31,387 nucleotides of DNA from CBDULX01 sp965368175. Lineage in GTDB: Bacteria > Pseudomonadota > Gammaproteobacteria > SZUA-229. The notes beneath the pieces are model-generated. The model was given only the letters and a program-made list of their open reading frames with translations. It did not search any database and was not told where the DNA came from. How positions within the stretch are numbered: position 1 is the stretch's first letter; each line of letters begins with the position of its first letter. A program made the translations under genes and the position numbers. The stretch lies in the NCBI GenBank assembly GCA_965368175.1, contig CBDULX010000008.1, forward strand, positions 1 to 31,387, in the 5' to 3' direction. Below are positions 1 through 9,650 of this stretch, in pieces.

Positions 1-35
1 TTATGGCTAAAGATTTTTTTAAAGGCAAGCTAATC

Positions 36-668
36 ATGGCGTCAAACGCCCTCGCAAATCGTAGATCTGTAATGAATCTGTTTTCTTCACCGATCTGTCC
101 GTACTGTCATCGGACACGTATTGTTCTAGCTGAAAAAGATATCACTTTCGATACTATCGATATTGATATTAATAATCTTCCAGAAGATCTGTCTGAATTG
201 AATCCTTATAATACAGTTCCAACACTGGTAGATCGTGATCTTGTACTGTATGACTCACGGGTCATTATCGAATATCTGGATGAGCGTTTCCCACATCCGC
301 CGTTGATGCCGGTTGATCCAGTATCACGGGCCAGATCACGTCTGGCACTGCACCGGGTGGAAACAGACTGGTATCCTTTGATGCACGATATCCTGAATCG
401 TGGTGAAAAAGCGGCTGCCAAGGCCAGGAAGATGTTGCGTGAAAGTATTACGGCTTCGTCGGAAATTTTTAGTGTAAAACCTTATTTTCTGAGTCAGGAA
501 TACAGTCTGGTTGATGCTACCATTGCACCCGTGCTGTGGCGTCTGCCGGCATTGGGTATCGAATTGCCCTCGGAGGCAAAAGAGGTACTGAATTATGCTG
601 ATCGCATATTCAGTCGTGATACTTTCCAGCAAAGTTTATCTGAAGCTGAGCGAGAAATACGGCTCTAA
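36..668 (+). CDS. sspA: Stringent starvation protein A (SspA), RNA polymerase-associated GST-fold protein
   Basis: The product is a 210-residue glutathione S-transferase-fold protein. SspA binds RNA polymerase and alters transcription in stationary phase and acid stress; it has no known GST activity. Visible features are an N-terminal thioredoxin-like half (RSVMNLFSSP, then RIVLAEK, VPTLVDRDL, IIEYLDERFPHPPLMPV) and a helical C-terminal half (KPYFLSQEYSLVDATIAP, LWRLPALGIELP) ending in EAEREIRL. The PHPP segment is the surface patch needed by E. coli SspA. An upstream in-frame ATG at 3 would add 11 residues, but the ATG at 36 gives the normal family N-terminus. Residues 21-24 read CPYC, a glutaredoxin-like pair of cysteines that E. 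coli and Pseudomonas SspA lack. sspB follows after a small hairpin. Identification is firm; the exact start is less so. Confidence 0.95.
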   Translation: MASNALANRRSVMNLFSSPICPYCHRTRIVLAEKDITFDTIDIDINNLPEDLSELNPYNTVPTLVDRDLVLYDSRVIIEYLDERFPHPPLMPVDPVSRARSRLALHRVETDWYPLMHDILNRGEKAAAKARKMLRESITASSEIFSVKPYFLSQEYSLVDATIAPVLWRLPALGIELPSEAKEVLNYADRIFSRDTFQQSLSEAEREIRL

Positions 669-677
669 AATATTCAT

Positions 678-709
678 AACCACCGGGGTTTCCCACCGGT
701 GGTTAAATT
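678..709 (+). terminator. Hairpin between sspA and sspB, possible attenuator or weak terminator
   Basis: A perfect 9-bp inverted repeat (AACCACCGG at 678-686, CCGGTGGTT at 696-704) with a 9-nt loop is followed by AAATTTT. The U-run is short, so partial termination or mRNA processing between sspA and sspB is more likely than a full stop. Function is inferred. Confidence 0.4.
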
Positions 710-734
710 TTGTGAAGTATGTTGGAATAACAGG

Positions 735-1127
735 ATGACCTCCAGTCGCCCATATCTTATAAGAGCACTCTATCAATGGATTGTTGATAACGGTGTAACC
801 CCCTATGTGCTGGTTGATGCTGCTTATTCCGGTGTCAATGTACCCGATCAATATATTCAGGATAATAAGATTGTACTGAATATCGCGCCGATGGCAGTGC
901 GAAGTTTGACTCTGGGAGATAAGGAAATTACTTTTAACGCTCGTTTTGGTGGTAAACCTAACGATATTTATGTGCCCATAGATGCTGTTCTGGCTATATA
1001 TGCCCGGGAAAACGGTCAGGGTATGATGTTCACCGAGGAGCCGGGTGCTGGGCCAGAGCCACCAGGCGGCGGACCGGGGTCCGATGATGATTCTCCTGAT
1101 AAGCCAAAACTACGAGTCGTCAAGTAG
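735..1127 (+). CDS. sspB: ClpXP protease specificity-enhancing factor SspB
   Basis: SspB is the adaptor that delivers ssrA-tagged and some other substrates to ClpXP. The 130-residue product has the substrate-binding fold (RPYLIRALYQWIVDNG near the start, then KIVLNIAPMAVRSL, FNARFGGKP and PIDAVLAIYARENGQGM). A Gly/Pro/Asp-rich flexible linker follows, ending in LRVVK, the ClpX-binding tail. The ATG at 735 is chosen because it has GGA at 724-726 with 8 nt spacing and gives the family N-terminus. A GTG at 699 lies inside the upstream hairpin and would add twelve residues that do not look like SspB. The linker is shorter than in E. coli. The gene converges on the FAD oxidase gene, with only 20 nt between the stop codons. 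Confidence 0.95.
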   Translation: MTSSRPYLIRALYQWIVDNGVTPYVLVDAAYSGVNVPDQYIQDNKIVLNIAPMAVRSLTLGDKEITFNARFGGKPNDIYVPIDAVLAIYARENGQGMMFTEEPGAGPEPPGGGPGSDDDSPDKPKLRVVK

Positions 1128-1147
1128 AGCGATTGATTGATCCTGGG

Positions 1148-3483
<2,336 letters not shown>

Positions 3484-3512
<29 letters not shown>

Positions 3513-5385
3513 ATTTTTCCGGTAAGGCGTTAATATCGATCAGTGTTGGTACTCCGCTAACAAACTGTGCCCAGAGTAATTCCCGGTGGATACGATTGTT
3601 CTTGTCCAGGTGCAGGTTCCCGGTCTGGCCAGAAAATCGCTCATAGGGTTTGGCCTGCAGCCGTCCAAGGAATGGTATCAGGTTGTAGGCATCGGCACCC
3701 AGGGCGAAAAAGCGGGTGTAACGTTGCTGATCCGGCCAGTAAGTTTGAAGGGTATCTCTTAATTGTGGTGTCGGGCTGAGGATCCATGGCATATCGCAGT
3801 AGTACAGATCGTCGATATCACGATCTGCCGAGCTATCGATGGTGCCGGTGAAGGCGTGAGATGTCGCATAAACCGGGAGTTCGCCTGCATAGTGGAACTT
3901 GAACTGGGGTTTTAACTGGCGGGCGTCTTTTGGCGTGGCGGCAATGAAAATCATATCCACATCCTGGCGCCGGTAGGGTATGAATTTAAGGCCGGTTCGC
4001 AATATCCGCTGCAAGCGACGATGGCGCATGTCACTTTCATCAATATTTAATAAATTCTGTATGGGGCGTTTAAAGTCATTTTTACCCGGGGTGTAGATTT
4101 CACTATTTATGATGCTCCCGCCCAGTTCTTCGAATCTGGATTTGAAAGCCAGTGCCAGGCGTTGGCCCCATTCCCCTTCTGGCACCAGTATAGCGGCCAT
4201 TTTTTGTCCCTGGCGATAGGCCATCTCAGCGGTTTGCTGTGCTTCATCCTCTGGTAGCAGGCCAAACTGAAACAGATTGTTAACAGGCTTATAATCGGAA
4301 TCTGGGAGTTGCGCATAATTCAGAGTCAGTGTGGGGATCTCCAGCTCATCTGTCTGGGCAAGGCTATTTACTGCCATTTTCGCGAAAGGTCCGACAATAA
4401 AATCAGCACCGGCCTCTACAGCTGTGCGGTAGTAGTTCCAGATCGCCATCGGATTGCTGCCGGTGTCGATGAAGCTGATCTGGGGTCGTAATTGCTGGTC
4501 CGGGTGTTTGTAATAGGCTGACAGGAAGCCCTCACGAATAGTGGATGCGATGTTGGAGTAAGGGCCACTAAAGGGCAATAGAACCGCGATGTGTGTGGGC
4601 CGGTCCATTAGCTCGATTTGTTGATGGCCCAGTTGCTGGATGAATGTTCTGGCTGCCGGATGTTTAGGAAAGCGGTTGCGCCACTTTAATATGTCATCCT
4701 GGATATGTTGCCAGTCAATCTGACCTTTTTTAGCTACCTTCGCCAGTTCCACCCAGCCCATGAAATCATAGTGTAAAGGCGCCTGGCTGAGCTGTACCAG
4801 AGTGGTTTCAGGTAACAGGGACAGGGTTTGCCAGATCATCTGGTGATTTTCCTGTCTTTCATTCGGATTGATAATAATGGTGTCCAGCTGGATACGGGTT
4901 TTAGCCGCTTCCAGTGGAAAACCGGCATCCATAAATGCCTTGGAGCGGATTTTATAGACTTCAGCCTGCAGGTCGCGGGGTAGAACATCGCTGAATTGCA
5001 GCAGGGCAAGAGCCTTTCCTGGATCACCTTTGCCCAGTGCAATACGAGCATGCATGATCTGCAGCTGGCGTAACTGGTCGGTACTGGCCAGTTCTATATC
5101 TATGGCTTTTAACTGGGCCTCAGCGGTATCAAATTCTCGTAATACACTGAATAAATCTGCTGCCTTGAGCAGGTAGTGGTAACGTTGCTGCCCCGTGGCA
5201 TTATCGGCCATATCAAGGTATTGCTCGGGAGTAATCTTGAATAGTGTGCTGTCGATTCGTTCACCCAGGTCATCGATGTTTCCCAGTTTGTCAGTTTTGC
5301 TGCTGATTGAGCTACAGGCGCTGATCAATCCGGTTAGTATCAGATAGATGAAAAATCGCTGAATAGTTTGATAAATTAAAGGCAT
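3484..5385 (-). CDS. lpoA: LpoA, outer-membrane lipoprotein activator of class A penicillin-binding protein
   Basis: LpoA sits in the outer membrane and reaches through the periplasm to stimulate the class A penicillin-binding protein PBP1A. From the ATG at 5385 the protein has 633 residues, close to E. coli LpoA (678). It begins with a hydrophobic signal peptide ending in a lipobox ISAC, with lipidated Cys24 followed by Ser, consistent with outer-membrane sorting. Residues about 30-255 look like TPR-type helices (RYHYLLKAADLF, FDTAEAQLKAIDIEL, KGDPGKALALL). From about residue 263 a periplasmic-binding-protein-like domain begins (HIAVLLPFSGPYSNIA, YRTAVEAGADFIVGPF, ALGADAYNLIPFL). A TTG at 5391 is an alternative start adding two residues. 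It is divergent from rsmI and heads the lpoA-yraN-gmhA-oxidase operon. Confidence 0.93.
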
Positions 5386-5455
5386 GTTCAATGGTCTTTG
5401 AGTACAGGTGTTATGATTGCGTTTCAGAGTATCTTGTCTGGAGCTTCAACTGTCA

Positions 5456-6304
5456 ATGAAACAGGCCTCACTTTATATAGTTGCTACACCAATCGGTAAC
5501 AGGGCGGACATCAGCCAGCGGGCGATTGAGGTTCTATCCGAGGTAGATCTGATTGCTGCCGAGGATACCCGACATAGTGGGCAGTTGCTGCAATACTACA
5601 ATATATCTCGACCTATGCTGGCTTATCATGATCATAATGAGTCACAACAAACAGAACGTATTTTACAGCGTTTGCTGGAAGGGAAAAGCGTAGCCTTGAT
5701 TTCCGATGCCGGGACACCGTTGATGAGCGATCCCGGTTATCGTCTGGTGAAGGCGGCGCAACAGGCAGGGATACCTGTTTCGCCTGTTCCAGGGCCCTGT
5801 GCCGCCATAGCGGCATTGTCCGCCTCCGGGCTGGCCACCGATCAGTTTTATTTTGTCGGCTTTCCACCGAGCAAATCGACAGCTCGTAAAAAGTTTTTTC
5901 ATACTCTGAGTCATTACACCTCGACTCTGGTGTTTTATGAATCAAGTCACCGTATTGTGGATTCAATACGGGATATGCTGGAGGTGTTCGGTGAATCGCG
6001 TTCTGTGGTACTGGCTCGTGAGCTGACTAAAAAGTTTGAAACCATTCGTCAATCGAATTTACCTGAATTGCTGCAGTGGGTGGAGTCTGACAGTAATCAG
6101 CAAAAAGGTGAGTTTGTGTTGTTGCTGGAAGGAGATACGCGAACTGAAGAGTCAGAAGGGCTTAATATGGAGCTTGATCATATGTTAAAGGTATTGATGG
6201 ATGAGTTGCCGGTAAAGCAGGCCAGCCAGTTGGTGGCTCGTATAACCGGGCTTAAAAAAAATCAGGTCTATAAACGAGGCCTGGCAATCAAGAATCAGGA
6301 GTGA
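5456..6304 (+). CDS. rsmI: 16S rRNA (cytidine-1402-2'-O)-methyltransferase RsmI
   Basis: RsmI 2'-O-methylates C1402 of 16S rRNA, in the P-site, using SAM; RsmH, encoded at 16253, modifies the N4 of the same nucleotide. The 282-residue protein is family length. It shows the tetrapyrrole-methylase-type fold: SLYIVATPIGNRADIS near the start, DLIAAEDTRHSGQLL, ALISDAGTPLMSDPGYRLV, PVSPVPGPCAAIAALSASGL and VFYESSHRI. The C-terminal helical part (PVKQASQLVARITGLKKNQVYK) is also typical. The ATG at 5456 gives the family N-terminus and has GGAG at 5440-5443. An in-frame TTG at 5417 is unlikely. It is divergent from lpoA, as in related bacteria. Confidence 0.95.
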   Translation: MKQASLYIVATPIGNRADISQRAIEVLSEVDLIAAEDTRHSGQLLQYYNISRPMLAYHDHNESQQTERILQRLLEGKSVALISDAGTPLMSDPGYRLVKAAQQAGIPVSPVPGPCAAIAALSASGLATDQFYFVGFPPSKSTARKKFFHTLSHYTSTLVFYESSHRIVDSIRDMLEVFGESRSVVLARELTKKFETIRQSNLPELLQWVESDSNQQKGEFVLLLEGDTRTEESEGLNMELDHMLKVLMDELPVKQASQLVARITGLKKNQVYKRGLAIKNQE

Positions 6305-6673
6305 GCAGGATTAAAGATGATATAATTTGCTTATCTATCTATTACGATAATTTATAATATGTGAGTGGAATAGATGAAAATAGTAAAGTATATTATTAAT
6401 GCCGATAATTATTCAGACAAGTGACTTAAAAAAAAGCAAATATTGCCAGTTAGTTTCAATGATCAAGATTGTAACTAATTGTAAAAATAGATAAAAATCA
6501 AATTTTATGCGAGAAGTCAGATGAAAATCCAAATAGTTCACAATTTAGCCGTAAATCTTGGGAATGGGAAAAAGTACTACTGGACTATTTGCGATCTACG
6601 TCTACAATCATGTATATAAGCACCAGCTGTTGTGTTTGGTGTATTAGTTTAATAAATAAATGGTCAAACTGTT
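6305..6673. other. AT-rich intergenic region between rsmI and the first TPR-like gene
   Basis: About 370 bases with strongly AT-rich composition and no convincing gene. TATAAT matches occur at 6321-6326 and 6353-6358, but neither has a good -35 at the right distance. A 32-codon reading frame at 6521-6619 has a GAGAAG upstream but nothing recognisable in its translation. No terminator hairpin is clear after rsmI. The region marks the left edge of the accessory block. Confidence 0.5.
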
Positions 6674-7156
6674 ATGACTAAAAATACCGGTTCGAGACTT
6701 AATCTGGCTCACGACAATACACGTGATACATCGACAGAATTTAATCGTGGTCTTGAGCGCCTCAATAAGCAATGTATCCCCGAAGCAGTGGATCGTCTAC
6801 AGCAAGCCTATGAGTCTGTAGGTCGGAGCAGTGTTTATCACAACAAGTATGCTTCATATTGCGGTCTTGCGCGGGTATTGTCCGGCGATAGCTCCGGAGT
6901 TCAGCTTTGCCGTGATGCAGCACGAAGTGAAATCAACGATGGGGATGTGTTTCTCAATCTGGCACGTGCGGAGCTGTTCCTCAAAAACCGTAAGCTGGCT
7001 GTGATAGCCTTGAAAAAAGGCCTGCAAATCGAGCCGCATCATCTTGAATTGCGTGCGATCCGTAAGGAAATGGGTGTACGTAGCAGGAGTCCTATGCCAT
7101 TCCTGCCTCGCAGTCATCCATTAAATCATGCCGTGGGCAAGTTACTTCGAAAATAA
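6674..7156 (+). CDS. TPR-like protein A with conserved FLPR...LRK tail, function unknown
   Basis: I do not recognise a named family. The 160-residue, probably cytoplasmic protein has no signal peptide or membrane segment. Two TPR-like helix pairs can be seen: residues about 23-48 (FNRGLERLNKQCIPEAVDRL) and 91-125 (GDVFLNLARAELFLKNRKLA, followed by ALKKGLQIEPHH). The basic C-terminus includes PFLPRSHPLN and ends GKLLRK. The gene at 7478 encodes a clear paralogue with the same order of motifs (KY.SY.GLA.VL.GD.SG.QLC, then D.FLNLARAE), so the pair arose by tandem duplication. TPRs normally bind other proteins. A strong terminator at 7193-7224 separates it from the paralogue, so the two are probably transcribed separately. 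The start has little visible ribosome binding site. Confidence 0.75.
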   Translation: MTKNTGSRLNLAHDNTRDTSTEFNRGLERLNKQCIPEAVDRLQQAYESVGRSSVYHNKYASYCGLARVLSGDSSGVQLCRDAARSEINDGDVFLNLARAELFLKNRKLAVIALKKGLQIEPHHLELRAIRKEMGVRSRSPMPFLPRSHPLNHAVGKLLRK

Positions 7157-7192
7157 ACCATTTTTGACGAGCCTGGTACCCGCTCGGTACCT

Positions 7193-7224
7193 GAAGAAAG
7201 CCACGCGTATGCGTGGCTTTCTTC
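7193..7224 (+). terminator. Strong intrinsic terminator after TPR-like gene A
   Basis: A perfect 14-bp inverted repeat (7193-7206 with 7211-7224) closes a GTAT tetraloop. The right arm ends in CTTTCTTC and is followed by ATTG. The left arm is A-rich, so the structure may also terminate in the other direction. Just upstream, two copies of the palindrome GGTACC (7175-7180 and 7186-7191) flank a 5-nt spacer. Confidence 0.75.
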
Positions 7225-7243
7225 ATTGTGCCTGGAATAAATT

Positions 7244-7402
7244 ATGCTGCGTTTTCTGAGGTATCTGATGATGTTCGAGGGCAGACTCACTGTCCAGTCT
7301 GGTTCTGGATTTGTGGGAGCCGGGGAGCCTCTGGAGAAGGGCTATGTACCTAACAAAAGGTATAAGGCTGAAAGTTTTCTGGAGGCAAAGGCCAGCTGGT
7401 AG
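7244..7402 (+). CDS. Possible 52-residue ORF of unknown function
   Basis: An ATG at 7244 preceded by GGA with 7-nt spacing opens a 52-codon frame. The product would begin MLRFLRYLMMF and end FLEAKASW. No family is recognised, and a longer minus-strand frame overlaps it, so it may be non-coding. It lies just after the terminator and just before the promoter of the second TPR-like gene. Listed because the ribosome binding site is reasonable; confidence is low. Confidence 0.2.
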   Translation: MLRFLRYLMMFEGRLTVQSGSGFVGAGEPLEKGYVPNKRYKAESFLEAKASW

Positions 7403-7430
7403 TTGACACTTGAATTCTATAGAATAATAT
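7403..7430 (+). promoter_or_regulatory. Sigma-70-type promoter for TPR-like gene B
   Basis: A perfect -35 TTGACA (7403-7408) is followed after 16 nt by TAATAT (7425-7430), a 4/6 match to the -10. This would start transcription near 7437, about 40 nt before the ATG at 7478. Together with the upstream terminator it suggests independent expression of gene B. Confidence 0.6.
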
Positions 7431-7477
7431 AGGTGTTTGATCAGGATGGTCAATTTTATCATAAGGAGATGATGCCC

Positions 7478-7948
7478 ATGAATCAACTGAAAACCATTTA
7501 CAATGATTACAGTACCTGTTGTTACGACTTTATCGTTGGTATTGATTGCTTAAGCCAACGTGACATAAATAAAGCTGTAAATCATTTTTCACAGGCTTGC
7601 AGCCTGACGCCTAATCAACATTACAATTTTAGTAAATACCAGTCATATCTGGGTCTGGCCAATGTATTGGCCGGAGATCAATCCGGTTTACAATTATGTC
7701 ATCAAGCCATCGAGGAAGGTGAAGCCGAGGGGGATCATTTCCTCAATCTGGCGCGAGCCGAGTGGTTTTGTCGGAACCGACTGGCTACCCTGACAGCGCT
7801 GAATAAAGGACTGGATATCGAGGCAGAGCACGCAGGTTTAAATGAAATGCGGGTACACCTGGGGGTAAGACGCTCAAATCCGATTGCATTTCTACCGCGT
7901 CGTCATTATCTCAACTGTCTGCTGGGGAAAATTTTAAGGAAAAAATAA
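7478..7948 (+). CDS. TPR-like protein B, paralogue of the upstream gene, function unknown
   Basis: The 156-residue product is a tandem paralogue of the protein encoded at 6674. Shared segments in order are a TPR-like helix pair (GIDCLSQRDINKAVNHFSQA), KYQSYLGLANVLAGD, SGLQLC, GDHFLNLARAEWF and the tail FLPRRHYLN...GKILRKK. In the last 27 aligned residues, 16 are identical between the two. The start at 7478 is chosen because AAGGAG (7463-7468) is 9 nt upstream; ATGs at 7469 and 7472 are too close, and a GTG at 7433 lies upstream of that site. B has CC at residues 14-15 and more cysteines than A. No signal peptide or membrane span is visible. Family function is unknown; a scaffold role is inference from the TPR-like helices. 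Confidence 0.75.
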   Translation: MNQLKTIYNDYSTCCYDFIVGIDCLSQRDINKAVNHFSQACSLTPNQHYNFSKYQSYLGLANVLAGDQSGLQLCHQAIEEGEAEGDHFLNLARAEWFCRNRLATLTALNKGLDIEAEHAGLNEMRVHLGVRRSNPIAFLPRRHYLNCLLGKILRKK

Positions 7949-7962
7949 CGACTGGGGTCTAG

Positions 7963-8120
7963 GGAGCCTCTGATCAAGTCGTGATTGTTTTACGCTGGCT
8001 AAAAGCGTCCAGATTTTCCCCGAAGTTCGTTGCAATAGAATAACTATTCCGCCTCACTTCGTGAAAAATCTAATCACTTTTATCGCAGCCTAAATTCAAC
8101 TAGATTTAATCAGAGGTTCC
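7963..8120. mobile_element. MITE-like 158-bp imperfect palindrome with terminal inverted repeats
   Basis: The left end GGAGCCTCTGATCAA and the right end (reverse complement GGAACCTCTGATTAA) are near-identical terminal inverted repeats. The inverted similarity continues through the whole element, by eye about two thirds of positions, to a central AATAG-aataa-CTATT hairpin at 8034-8048. It has no coding capacity. The shape is that of a non-autonomous element mobilised by an IS transposase; the GGAACCTCTGA-type ends recall IS5-group elements, but that is from memory. Flanking triplets are TAG and TTG, so no perfect target duplication is visible. Confidence 0.7.
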
Positions 8121-8145
8121 TTGGAGTCAGATTGGCTCTGCCGAG

Positions 8146-8319
8146 CTATTTATCCTGGGCTTTGTCTTTTCGCTTTTCAGCAGCACGGGTGTTTTTGCTG
8201 CTGTCGCTGAATATAAAGCGACCTGCCAGAATGCAGCCTTTCATACCAGGGTCGCATTTGCGCTGCAGGACTTTCTGGCATATACCATTGACATCATTTG
8301 GGCATCCCCAGCCACTCAT
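8146..8319 (-). CDS. Small four-cysteine protein (57 residues), probable metal-binding microprotein
   Basis: The 57-residue product begins MSGWGCPNDVNG, continues with CDPGMKGCILAGRFIFSD and ends in a charged, lysine-rich tail. Four cysteines at 6, 14, 22 and 29 are regularly spaced (x7, x7, x6), which suggests a zinc or iron-sulfur site. I have a recollection of short uncharacterised proteobacterial proteins starting MSGWGCPH with the same CxPGMKGC pattern, but could not check it. The start has a good ribosome binding site (AAGGTGAGG just upstream). It is the only minus-strand gene in the accessory block. A longer plus-strand frame in the same region is its antisense shadow. Existence of the gene is fairly sure; the function is unknown. 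Confidence 0.75.
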   Translation of the reverse strand: MSGWGCPNDVNGICQKVLQRKCDPGMKGCILAGRFIFSDSSKNTRAAEKRKDKAQDK

Positions 8320-8348
8320 ATCCTCACCTTTGTATCTGGATTATGTTA

Positions 8349-8376
8349 ATCATAATTTTTTAAGTATTACTGTTAG
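8349..8376 (-). promoter_or_regulatory. Candidate promoter for the four-cysteine protein
   Basis: On the minus strand, CTAACA (8376-8371) is followed after 16 nt by TATGAT (8354-8349), 4/6 and 5/6 matches to the sigma-70 boxes. It would give a leader of about 20 nt before the ATG at 8319. Supported by consensus only. Confidence 0.3.
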
Positions 8377-8425
8377 TTAAATTAGCTGTTTTGATATGGC
8401 ACAAATTATGTGAAAGTTACACATA

Positions 8426-8439
8426 TTGACTCAAGTCAA
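8426..8439. promoter_or_regulatory. Inverted repeat TTGACT-CA-AGTCAA upstream of the dioxygenase gene
   Basis: Two perfect 6-bp arms around a 2-nt centre lie about 50 nt before the dioxygenase start. The left arm resembles a -35 box, but no good -10 follows at 16-18 nt. It could be a dimeric regulator's operator. Low confidence without conservation data. Confidence 0.3.
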
Positions 8440-8490
8440 CTGGAGGTACCGGTTAAGCAATTATGCTTCAATGAATCAGGAGAGTGAGCT

Positions 8491-9387
8491 ATGAACCCGT
8501 TTGATCTGGATAATAATCAGGATTATCAGCGCTGGCGTGAGCAAAAACTGGAGGCATATCCACAGACGCTTGGGGATCTGGTGGTTGAGGTGCAGGACCC
8601 GAAGAATCTGACTCCTTCAGAGTACCAGGCGATGCATAAAATTTGCCAGAAGACCAATATGGTTTTGTATTCATCGCCTGTTATAGAAGAGGACAAGGAG
8701 GTTCCAGAAATGCTGGGAGCGCAGTTTGGATTGAAACGTATTAACCACAACTGGTTGGCGGATGAGGATGCAATTACATCGCTTACCGTCAATGATGAGG
8801 GGGATCATCCCCAGTATATCCCCTATACCAATCGTCCAATAAAATGGCACACTGATGGATACTATAATAAGCCTGATGAACAAATTCATGGGCTGTTATT
8901 ACATTGTGTGCAGCCCGCGAGTGAAGGTGGGGAAAATCAGTTACTAGACCATGAAATAGCCTATATCTTGCTACGTGACGAAAACCCTGAATATATCCAT
9001 CAGCTCATGCAGCCGGATATCATGACGATTCCTCCACGACAGGATGCAGATGGAGAAGCGCAACGGCAGGCAGTAAGTGGACCGGTATTCTCTGTGCATC
9101 AGGAAAGTGGTGACTTGCATATGCGGTATACCGCCAGGACGCGTAGCATCCTGTGGAAGGATAATGCGGTTTTAAGAACGGCAGTGGCTGCCCTGGAAAG
9201 TCTGTTGCAGGCTGATTTGCCCTGGAAATACAGAGGTTTGCTGCAATCAGGGATGGGCCTGGTATCGAATAATGTGTTACATGACAGGTCGGGCTTTAAC
9301 GATGGGAAAGGCTCGAACCGACTGCTTTATCGCGCACGTTATTTTGACAGAATCCAGCATACATCCATTAATGAAATATATAAGTAA
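8491..9387 (+). CDS. TauD/TfdA-family Fe(II)/2-oxoglutarate dioxygenase
   Basis: The 298-residue enzyme has the TauD/TfdA facial triad. The HxD is His120-Thr-Asp122 in IKWHTDGYYN, and the distal His is His264 in NNVLHDRSGF. An Arg for the 2-oxoglutarate carboxylate lies 13-17 residues later (Arg277 or Arg281 in SNRLLYRARYF). Such enzymes couple 2-oxoglutarate decarboxylation to hydroxylation of taurine, aryloxyacids, carnitine precursors or many others. The substrate is not readable here, and no transporter or sulfur operon is next to it, so calling it taurine dioxygenase would be unjustified. The start has AGGAGA with 7-nt spacing. No signal peptide is visible, so the protein should be cytoplasmic. 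It lies between the four-cysteine gene and the giant sensor kinase and appears to be transcribed alone. Confidence 0.85.
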   Translation: MNPFDLDNNQDYQRWREQKLEAYPQTLGDLVVEVQDPKNLTPSEYQAMHKICQKTNMVLYSSPVIEEDKEVPEMLGAQFGLKRINHNWLADEDAITSLTVNDEGDHPQYIPYTNRPIKWHTDGYYNKPDEQIHGLLLHCVQPASEGGENQLLDHEIAYILLRDENPEYIHQLMQPDIMTIPPRQDADGEAQRQAVSGPVFSVHQESGDLHMRYTARTRSILWKDNAVLRTAVAALESLLQADLPWKYRGLLQSGMGLVSNNVLHDRSGFNDGKGSNRLLYRARYFDRIQHTSINEIYK

Positions 9388-9650
9388 GTAAGCATAGACA
9401 GGTATGTTCATGTGAAACTTTGCGGTATTGATATCAAGACAATGAAAAACCTGAAAATTCCAGCAAATTCCCCTGTAAACTCGATAGTTGTGGACTATGT
9501 TATTTAGTATTGATTATTTAACCAGCGGATTTGGCGCTTTATAGTCCTGACTTTTCCATCTTACCTGAGTATGTTGCCTTGTGTTTGGTATAAGTCTGTA
9601 ATTCAGTAATTATAAAATGGTTTTAGCGAGAAAATGACGGATTGTACTTG
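9388..9650. other. Intergenic region before the hybrid kinase
   Basis: 263 bases with no gene. It contains the palindrome TTGATATCAA (9428-9437) and a weak promoter-like pair TTGGTA (9585-9590) and TAATTA (9607-9612) at 16 nt. No intrinsic terminator is evident after the dioxygenase gene. Confidence 0.35.

Noticed and set aside
1..33. Possible tail of an upstream gene (cytochrome c1 often precedes sspA)
   Set aside because: The ten codons before TAA at 31-33 do not resemble a cytochrome c1 end closely enough to claim.
6521..6619. 32-codon frame in the AT-rich gap after rsmI
   Set aside because: Composition and translation give no support beyond a weak GAGAAG.
7322..7332. GGGAGCCTCTG, identical to the start of the MITE end
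   Set aside because: An 11-nt match without a second end or inverted structure is likely chance.
8132..8380. Plus-strand 82-codon frame
   Set aside because: It is antisense to the four-cysteine gene, has no ribosome binding site and an unconvincing translation; the minus-strand frame has both a good site and ordered cysteines.
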